From the NCBI RefSeq assembly GCF_013408425.1, contig NZ_JACBYV010000001.1, positions 3,658,001 to 3,722,000 of the forward strand: a DNA stretch of 64,000 bases, in the 5' to 3' direction. Positions 1-7,800 of the stretch are shown in pieces; within the stretch, counting starts at the first letter, position 1; each line of letters begins with the position of its first letter. The stretch comes from Pseudomonas flavescens (GTDB taxonomy: Bacteria > Pseudomonadota > Gammaproteobacteria > Pseudomonadales > Pseudomonadaceae). Under the pieces are notes generated by a model. It was not told the DNA's origin. It worked only from the letters and a program-made list of their open reading frames with translations, and searched no databases. A program made the position numbers and the translations under genes.

Positions 1-203
1 CCAGCAACATGGCCTCGCTGGTGGTATTCATCATTGGCGGCAAGGTGCTGTGGATTCTCGGGGGCACCATGGCCATAGGGCAGGTGATTGGCGCTTATCT
101 GGGCTCACTGGTGCTGATGACGGGAGGCTCCAGGCTGATCAGGCCGCTGATCGTGATCGTTTGCTTCGCCATGGTAGGCCGCTATCTGTATCAGCACCTC
201 TGA
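1..203 (+). CDS. TSUP-family (TauE/SafE-like) membrane permease, C-terminal fragment
   Basis: Only the last 66 or so codons are inside the window; the reading frame is open to the left edge, so the start lies upstream. The visible part has two hydrophobic segments (around VVFIIGGKVLWILGG and LIRPLIVIVCFAMVG) separated by a glycine-rich stretch with GAYLGSLVLM. This arrangement and the ending fit the last two helices of the TauE/SafE (TSUP) family of small-anion or organosulfonate exporters in the inner membrane. The substrate cannot be read from the fragment. The following 238 bases up to 441 show no gene that I can support. Confidence 0.7.
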   Translation, partial: SNMASLVVFIIGGKVLWILGGTMAIGQVIGAYLGSLVLMTGGSRLIRPLIVIVCFAMVGRYLYQHL

Positions 204-441
204 CGCCCCTCCCCGCCTCGGGCCCAATTCTCATCAGGGGCAGTTCAGGGTTGGCCCAAGGGCCACACGGGCTGATTACGATATTCCAATAACCCAGAAC
301 GGTGGCTCGGTTTCCCTGGCCAGGTTCCAGCCTGAAGCAACCACGCATTGGAGGGCCGCTGCGGCAGGCCCCAGCGGACGCCAGTGATGCAGCCCAATAC
401 TCATGCGGGACCTGCTTGCCGGTGGTTACCCGCCCCACTCC

Positions 442-717
442 TTACCTCCGACACCTCTCCCGCATCGCCGCCTTATGCGCGGCCTTCACCAGATCGCAGG
501 CATCTTCGGTAAGCAGGTGGGCGGCTGCGCTGATGTTTTGTACGTCCATGGCGTCAGCATGGGCGATGGTCATGGCGGCGAGGCTGTGCAGCAGGCCGCG
601 AACTGCGCTGAGGCGTTGCTGGGCGCTTTCGTGCAGGTCGATGTAGGAATGGCTGGTGTCGATCAGTAGTACGGGAGTGGTGGTTGGATTGCTGGAGAGT
701 GGGATGAAGTCAGTCAT
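442..717 (-). CDS. Small helical protein of unknown function (DUF3077/DUF6124-like)
   Basis: This is a 91-residue protein with no signal peptide or membrane segment. After a disordered N-terminus it is almost entirely predicted helix, with a heptad-like centre (around HESAQQRLSAVRGLLHSLA) and a second helix (ISAAAHLLTEDACDLV). It resembles the short pseudomonad-specific proteins filed under DUF3077 or DUF6124, but I assign this from general pattern only. Its ATG lies inside the end of an upstream 24-codon ORF (overlap 8 bases), with AAGGAGG nearby, so the two are probably translationally coupled. The long foldable sequence upstream suggests post-transcriptional control. No biochemical role is known to me. 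Confidence 0.6.
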   Translation of the reverse strand: MTDFIPLSSNPTTTPVLLIDTSHSYIDLHESAQQRLSAVRGLLHSLAAMTIAHADAMDVQNISAAAHLLTEDACDLVKAAHKAAMRERCRR

Positions 718-784
718 GATGCTGGCCCTCCTTGAATTCAGGATGGCAGCGTGCGGACGGATTGGGGGCGTGGGTGTGCTTCAT
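710..784 (-). CDS. Short upstream ORF (24 codons), candidate leader peptide
   Basis: An ATG at 784 follows AAAGGAG at a good spacing (about 8 bases) and opens a 24-codon frame that begins MKHTHAPNPSARC and ends EGQHHD. Its stop overlaps the start codon of the downstream gene by 8 bases, an arrangement typical of translational coupling. The peptide carries five histidines and one cysteine in 24 residues, which is unusual. Its ribosome-binding site sits in the third copy of the CCTTTGTGT/CTGCAAA motif of the structured leader, so folding could switch its translation. It may be a regulatory leader peptide or a small functional protein. Confidence 0.45.
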   Translation of the reverse strand: MKHTHAPNPSARCHPEFKEGQHHD

Positions 785-1150
785 GGCTTGATGCTCCTTT
801 GTGTGAGGAACCGCCACGACCTGCTGCAAAACAGGATTGGGTGGCGGCTGTACGCAGGTTTGCAGACCGGACACAAAGGAACCCGGCGCGCTCGAAAGCG
901 CCCTGCGCACAGCCACCATAAAGCGAAACAGCGGGCACAAAAAAACGCCTGCTGTCGAACGGTGGCGCCTGTGCGCCTTTGTGTGATCGGGCTGCAAAAC
1001 CCGGTCGCTGGATTTACAGCGACGCGCGCAGGGTAGCGTGGGGAATGCTCGAGGGCAAGCCAGCGCCCTCCGCGTAAAGGTTGCAATATGGATAGGAAAC
1101 CGGCGCGCTGAACCAGACGCATCGGCAGTAGTTGGTAAAAGACATAAATG
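785..1150 (-). promoter_or_regulatory. Long self-complementary leader upstream of the small-protein gene
   Basis: Read on the minus strand, this segment contains no convincing gene but much pairing. A motif made of CCTTTGTGT followed by CTGCAAA occurs three times on the plus strand: 976-1004, inverted at 855-879, and 795-835. The first two copies can pair over about 25 positions. Inside them GCGCACAGCCACC (905-917) faces GGTGGCGCCTGTGCGC (961-976), and a GGCGCTTTCGAGCGC-type hairpin lies near 885-902. A T-run follows GGCGT at about 940-948. The conserved look continues to about 1150. I believe similar leaders occur before related small genes in other pseudomonads (memory, not searched). From 1151 to 1436 I see nothing else that I can support. 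Confidence 0.5.
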
Positions 1151-1436
1151 AAAATTCCGGCTCGCTTGCCGGCTTTGGGAGTTGCTGTCTTTGCGGCAAT
1201 CAGCCTGCCCCTCATACTGCTTTCATGCCAATCCGTCAGTGCGAAAGAGGCCGATCTTTTCACGTACCGTCCTGTCAGCCGCAAACAAATCCGCCCTTTC
1301 AACGCCGCACACCGAATAACGAGAGGGCGCGCACAAGCAGCTGAAATTTGTGCCATGCCTGTACGAATCGCTTCTATATTCTGCTGTTATCCGGGTCGCC
1401 CCAGAGCCCGCCCTTTAACCCGATATCAGGCCTCCC

Positions 1437-1793
1437 ATGACTACACCTGCAGAACTGTTGGCACCCCTTCAAGGAAACGATGATCCTGATGCACGTGTGT
1501 TGCTGCAGATGGCGCAGGCCGGGGCGGATTTGAGAAAACCGCATGTGCCTGAGTTCGTCTTCGAGGTCGAGAAAGAGTCGGCGGCTCACGCGCTGGCAAC
1601 CGAGCTGGCAAACCTCGACTACAGCGTGCAGATCTACGCCCCTGAGCAGTCAAACCCGGCCTATCAAGTGATTGCCATACGCACGATGGTGCTTGAGCTG
1701 CATGCCCTGATTCAGCTTTCGGAGCGGTTCGAGTCCCTGGCGCAACGACACGGGGCGGTATATGACGGCTGGGGGGCGGAGATCGTCGAGTGA
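1437..1793 (+). CDS. Ribonuclease E inhibitor RraB-like protein
   Basis: This 118-residue cytoplasmic protein has the RraB/DUF695-type layout. An N-terminal helix carries a DDPDARVLLQMAQAGADL segment, then come two alternating strand-helix units, and the hallmark YDGWG occurs near the C-terminus (GAVYDGWGAEIVE). RraB proteins bind RNase E and dampen mRNA decay. Whether this distant member does so cannot be told from sequence, because many bacteria carry RraB-domain paralogues of unknown partner. The length matches the single-domain family. It faces the autotransporter gene convergently, with two hairpins between the two stop codons. Confidence 0.75.
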   Translation: MTTPAELLAPLQGNDDPDARVLLQMAQAGADLRKPHVPEFVFEVEKESAAHALATELANLDYSVQIYAPEQSNPAYQVIAIRTMVLELHALIQLSERFESLAQRHGAVYDGWGAEIVE

Positions 1794-1820
1794 GGCAGGA
1801 GCCGGTGGCCGAGGGTTGCA

Positions 1821-1868
1821 CCTCGTAACGAGGTAGCCACTGCCTGCGCGGCATTGCACCGCGCAGGC
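1821..1868. terminator. Tandem hairpins between convergent genes
   Basis: CCTCGT/ACGAGG at 1821-1833 is followed by a 10-bp perfect stem, GCCTGCGCGG/CCGCGCAGGC with a 7-base loop (1842-1868). There is no T-run on either side, so it may work with Rho or as an RNA-end protector. It sits exactly between the stops of the RraB-like gene and the autotransporter gene. Confidence 0.4.
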
Positions 1869-1875
1869 TCTGTGC

Positions 1876-4800
1876 TCAGAACGCGATATTGAGCCCCAGA
1901 CGAACACCGTGGTCTTGGTAACCATCGCCGACCTGCCCGGAGTAACCCAGGTCAAGACTCGCTTGCGGAGCGATCCTGGCGCTGACACCGAGTTGTAGAA
2001 CCGCGGTGTCTCGGCTCACCGGTACGCCTTTGACGCTGAAGCTGTCGTTGCCAGCCAGACCAAGGCGGCGGCTTTCACTTGGCTCATCGAGCACGTGCTG
2101 CCACGCCAGGCTGCTCTGCACACTCAGCGGCACCCCGGCCACGCTAGCTGCTGGGGTGCTGGCACGCAGGCCAAGGCTGGAATAGGTTGCACGCGCCTTC
2201 TCGCTATCGCCGCTCAGCGCCGTGCTGCCACCTGTTTCGCGGAAACTGTCGCTGTCGACTTCGACATGGGCCAGGCCGACGAAAGGCTCCAGCGCCAGGT
2301 CACCCGCCTTGATCTCATAGCCCAACTCGCCGAACACCTGAGTGGTGCCAACGTTGTAGTCGGCTTTGACATGCTCCTCCAGGCTGCCGACCTTGACGTG
2401 GCGGCTGCTGTCCACGTCGCTCCAGGCATGCGAGGCGCCCACGCGCAGATGCAGTGCATCCCACTGCCCTCCCAGATAGGCCGTCAGCGACGTGCTGTCG
2501 ACCTTGGCCGATGAGTTGCGCGCATCGGCATCCAGATCGCTGTTGCCGTAACCCGCAGCCAGGCCAGCACGCCAGGTGTCGTTCAGCGGCATGTCGATAC
2601 CCAGCAATGCGCCCTGGGTATTGTGGTCGAGGTCGGCGACATTGCGGTTGCCGTTGCTGTCACCCCAGCTGCCGTAGCCCTGCACCCAGAAGGTCATGCC
2701 GCTGTCCGCATCGACATGCAGCACGCCTTCGCTCGGTGCCTGGCTCTGCGCATTGCGCAGGCGCGTACCAATGGCATCACGCACATGGCGGCTGTCATCG
2801 AACATCGCGCCGCGGGTGCTGGCGTGGATTTCGCCAGACAAGCTGTCGTATGCAAGGCTCGCCTGATCGGCTCTCAACACCGCGACTGCGTCATACACGC
2901 TACCCGCGCCAGCGACATCGAGTGAGGAGGCCACGGCACGCTGGTTGTCGGTCTGTGCAACCGAGGCGAAGGCGATGTCGTTGCGGTTCAGAAGCAGCGT
3001 CGCACTGTTGCCCGTGTATGCCACCTGTGGCGTGAGGAAGGCCAGGTTGCTGCTGACGCTGCCGAAGGTACCGTTGAGGCTGGCGGCCTGAATGATGTTG
3101 TATTGGGTGTTCGACGCCCAGTTTCCAGCACCCGCCAGAACACTGAGGTTCGCGCCGCCCAGGGAGACGATACCGGTGGCGATGACTCGGTCGGAGCGAC
3201 CGTCAGGTTCTGCTTCGATGATCAGTGTAGAGCCGCTGTTGAGGCTAAGGTCGCCGTTGATCCTGAGGGTACCGATGGAGTTACCCGGATCGAGAGTCGC
3301 ACCACTGGCCAGGTTGACGTTGCCGATGATGATACCGTGACCACCAAGCATGGCGCCCTGAGTGACCCCGATGTCGCTGGCCAGGGTGGCCGTAGAGCCC
3401 GCTGCTCCGCCGACAATCAGGTTGCCCTCGACTACGGTGGTGCCGTCATCGATCGTCGAATTGCCATTGAGTACCTGCTTGCCAGTACCGACCTTGGTCA
3501 ATTGACCAGCCCCGCTGATCGAGCCGTCATAGACACTACTGGTCCCGCCGGTGCCCACTTGCAGCGTGCTGCCTGCCGCCAGCGCGAGCGCTCCCGAACC
3601 ACTGAGGGCGTCGACTTTATTGAGCCCACCGACGCTGACCGAGGCAGTCGTGGCAACGTTCAGATCGGCGTTGCCCAGGGCAGTATTGCCAATCAGGTGC
3701 AAGGTACCGTTGAAGATATTCAGCGAGCCGCCGAAGGTGTTGTTGCCGCTCAGGGTCAGCTCAGTGGTGCCCTGCTTGTTCAACGCGCCGTTGCCACTGA
3801 TAACACCGCTGAGGGTCAGGTCATTGCTACCAGCCAGTGTCAGGCTGCCGTTGAGTTCCAATGCGTTGGCCAGGTCGATGACGGTGCTGTTGTCCAGGGT
3901 GGTGCCGCTGACGGTGACCAGTGCTCCGGTCCCCAAGGCCGCATTGCTACCGACCACCAGGGTTCCAGCACCGAGCAAGGTGCCACCGCTGTAGCTGTTG
4001 TTGCCGCTGAGGGTCAGCGCTGAGCTACCGGTCTTGATCAGGCTGCCGGTGCCGCTGATGCCCCCGCCGAGGGTCAGGGCGTTGGAGCCGACGAGGTTCA
4101 ACCCACCGTCGAGCACCACAGCGTTGGCGAGGCTGACGTTGGCACTGCTGTCCAGCGCAGTGCCGTTGGCCGCTGTCAGCACACCGGTGCCGAGCGCCGC
4201 ATTGTCGCCGACCACGAGCTTGCCGCCATTGAGCGCAGTGCCGCCGGTGTAGCCGTTGGCGGCGCTGAGCACCAGGGTGCCAGCGTCGTATTTGCCGAGG
4301 GTCCCCGTACCGTTCAGCGCTACCCCGAGGGTCGCGGTGGCGTTCGGATCGACGCGCACCGAGGCGTTGCCCAACGAACCGTTGAGCAGGTTCAGCGAAC
4401 CCGCGGTACCGTTCTGCAGGCTGTACCCGTCGGTGACGAATTGCATGCCGGTGATGGTTTGCGCGCCGTTGACTGTCACGCTACCCGCCGCGCCTTGGAA
4501 TACAGCGAAGTTGCTGGTCCAGACCCGATTGCTGGTGCCGTTGACGTCGGTCCAGTTGGTGGTGCCGGTGCCCCATGCACCGCTGCCGCCATCGACCGCC
4601 CCGTTGGCGACCAGTTGATTGCCGTCCCAGAACTGCACAGTAACGCCCGGCACGGTGACCAGCAGGTTGATCTGATTGGCCTGCGCGGTTTGTAGCTGCA
4701 GGTCGCCTGTGCTGACGCTGCCCGGTACGGTGCCGATAAGCATGCCGTTGTCGGTCAGGCCGCCGGTGTAGTCGATCAGGCGGTACACGCCGTTGCCGAA

Positions 4801-7800
4801 ACCACCGATGTCGCTGACGTTGAGGGTACCGTCGAGGGTCAGGTTGCCGCCTACGTTGACCAGTGCATTGCCGCCACCGGACACCGGAGTGCCGAGGCCG
4901 ACATCGAAGTTCGAGTTAGCGCTGAACGCCAGCGAACCCACCGACAGGGTGCTGCCGGTCACGCCAGCCAGATTACCGCCATCGGCCACCGTCACGGCGC
5001 CAGTCACTGCGCCGCTACCGCTGAGGGTACCGCCGCTGTTGACCAGCACATTGCTACTGGCCAGCGAACCGTTGACCTGCAAGGTCCCCGCATTGACGTT
5101 GGCATCGCCGGTCAGGTCGCTGATGCCACTCAGGGTCACGCTGCCAGTGCCCAGCTTGGTCAAACCGCCGTCACCGCTGAGAACGCCGGCGAAAGTGCTG
5201 CTGACGTTGCTGCCGCCGACGCTCAGTGTATTGCCAGTGCCGATCAGCGTGGTACCGCTGCCCGTCAGGCTGGCGAGGCCGGCCGATGCGCCGAGATTGA
5301 GCGCCGCGCCACCGCCAAGATTGACCGTGGAATCGTTGCCCAGCGCCGTGCCGCTGAGGGTGGTGAGGCTGCCGGACAGCACATCGAAGGTGCCGCTGAA
5401 GGTGTTGTTACCGCTCAACGTCACATCGGCCAGACCATTCTTGGTCAACGTGCCAGCCCCTGCGACCACACCGCCGAGGGTCAGGTTGTTGTTGCCGGCC
5501 AAGCTCAGATTGGAGTTGAGGTTGACGTTATTGGCGAGCACCAGCGGTGCTGAATTGTCGAGGGTCGATGCACCCGCCACGGTCAGTGCGCCGGAACCCA
5601 TCGAGGCTCCAGTGCCGAGTGTCACCGTACCGGCGTTCAGCGTGGTACCGCCGCTATAGGTGTTGATGCCGTTGAGGGTCAGGTTCGACGCGCCATTGTT
5701 GATCAATCCGCCCGCACCGCTGACCACACCTGCAAGGGTCAGGTTGTTGCTGCCGGTGTTGCTCAGGTTGGCGTTGAGCACGACGCTGTTGCCCAGGCTC
5801 AGCGCACTGTTGCTATCCAGCGCCGAGGCGCCCGCCACGGTCAGGTTGCCCAGGCCCAGCGCCGAGTTGCTGCCAACGGACAGGCTGCCAGCGTTCAGGA
5901 TGATGCCACCGAGAAAACTGTTGTTGCCGCTCAGAGTCAGGTTGGCCGCGCCGTTTTTGCTCAGGCTGCCGGCACCGTTGACCGTGCCGGCAAGCGTCAG
6001 ATCCGCCGTGCCGCCAATGCCGAGATTGCCGGCGAGGTTGACCGCGTTGTTCAGCGAGACCCCGGCGCTGGCGTCCAGCGTGGTGCCGCCCGCCGCATTC
6101 AATGTGCCGGAGCCCAGCGCCGAGTTCGACGCCAGAATCAGTCCACCGGCGTTCAGCGCCACCGGGCCGAGGAAGGTATTGCTGCCGCCGAGGATCAGGT
6201 TGGCCACGCCGTTTTTGATCAGGCCGCCGGTGCCGCCAATCACGCCGCCGAGGGTCAGGGCATTGCTGCCGACCACGGTGAGGTTGCCATTGAGCGCCGC
6301 CGCGTTGGCCAGAGTCACCGCTGCGTTGCTGTCCAGTTGCGTGCCGGCATTGGCCGTCAGCGTGCCGGTGCCGAGCGCGGTGTTGCTACCGACGATGATC
6401 CTGCCGCCGTCCAGTTGCGTACCACCGGTATAAGCGTTGGCACCGCCGAGCACCAAGGTGCCTGCGTCGAGTTTATTGAGAATGCCGCTGCCATCGATAT
6501 TGGCGTTGATGGTCGCCGTCACACCCGGATCAACGCGCAACGAAGTGGTGCCGCCTGTGCCGTTGAACGCCGTCAGTTGCCCCGCCGCATCGTTGACTAC
6601 GTTGTAGCCATCGGTGAGGAATTGCATGCCGGTGAACGCTTGCGTGCCGTTCACCGTCACGGTGCCGGCGGTGCCTTGGAACACCGCGAAGTCGCCTACC
6701 CACGGCTGATTGACCAGACCATTGGCATCGGTCCAATTAGTGCCGACCGCACTCCAGATACCGCTGCCGCCATCGACCACGCCGTTGGCAATGGTCTGGC
6801 TGCCGTCCCAGTAACGAATGTTGACGTTCGGTGCCGACACTTGAATGTTGATCTGATTGGCTATGCCAGTCTGCACCACCAGATCGCCGAGGCCGTAGCC
6901 AACCGGCACGCTGGCGACATCGAGGCCCAGATTGGTCAGGGCGCCGGTGTAGTTGAACAGGCGATATACGCCGACGCCAAAACCGCCGGCATCGGTGACA
7001 TTGAGATTACCGTTGAGGGTCAAGTTACCGCCAACGTTCATCAGCGACGTGGTCGACGGTGTGCCCAACGCCACATCGACGTTGCTGCCAGCCGCGAGGG
7101 TCAGCGCACTGGCGGACAGTAGGTTGCCCGACGACAATGCCAGATGAGCGCCGCTATTGACGTTGACACTACCAATCGCCGAACCGGTGCCGGTCAGGGT
7201 ACCGCCGGTGTTGACGTTGACCTGCGCACTGGCCAGCGAACCGCTGAGATCGACGATGCCGCCGTTGATCGCGGTGTTGCCTGTGATGCCGTTGATCCCA
7301 GTGAGGTTAAGGGTACCCGTGCCGACCTTGATCAGGCCGCCGCTGCCACTGAGGTCGCCGTCGAATGTGCTGGTGACGTTGCCACTGCCGACGGTCAGCG
7401 TGTTGCTGCCGGTGAGCTGCACACTACCGCTGCCGGTCAGTGCGCCGAGGCTGGCATCGCTGCCCAGATTGAGGCCGGCGCCAGCGCTGACGTTGACGCC
7501 AGAGGTGTTGCCCAGCGCATTGTTGTTGAGGGTAGTGACGCTGCCGGACACGATATCCAGCGCGCCAGTGAAGGCATTGTTGCCGGCTAGGGTCAGGTCG
7601 GACAACCCGTTTTTGGTCAGGCTGCCGGCGCCGTCAATGATGCCGTTTAGGCTAAGGTCATTGTTGCCCGCGACGGTCAGCCCAGCGTTGAGCGTCAACG
7701 CATTGCCGATACCGAATGCGGCACTGTTATCAAGTGCTGCCGCGCCACCAACGATCAGCGCCCCGCTGCCCAAACCGCTAGCGTTACCCAACGTCAGCGT

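Noticed and set aside
781..1356. 191-codon minus-strand frame across the leader
   Set aside because: The composition is erratic (many Cys, Arg and Trp) and follows the RNA repeats, so I take it as non-coding despite its length.
1148..1483. Apparent lipoprotein start (MKIPARLPALG...LLSCQS) on the plus strand
   Set aside because: The first 29 residues look like a lipoprotein signal, but the rest is not protein-like and runs into the RraB-like gene; it overlaps the conserved-looking leader on the other strand.
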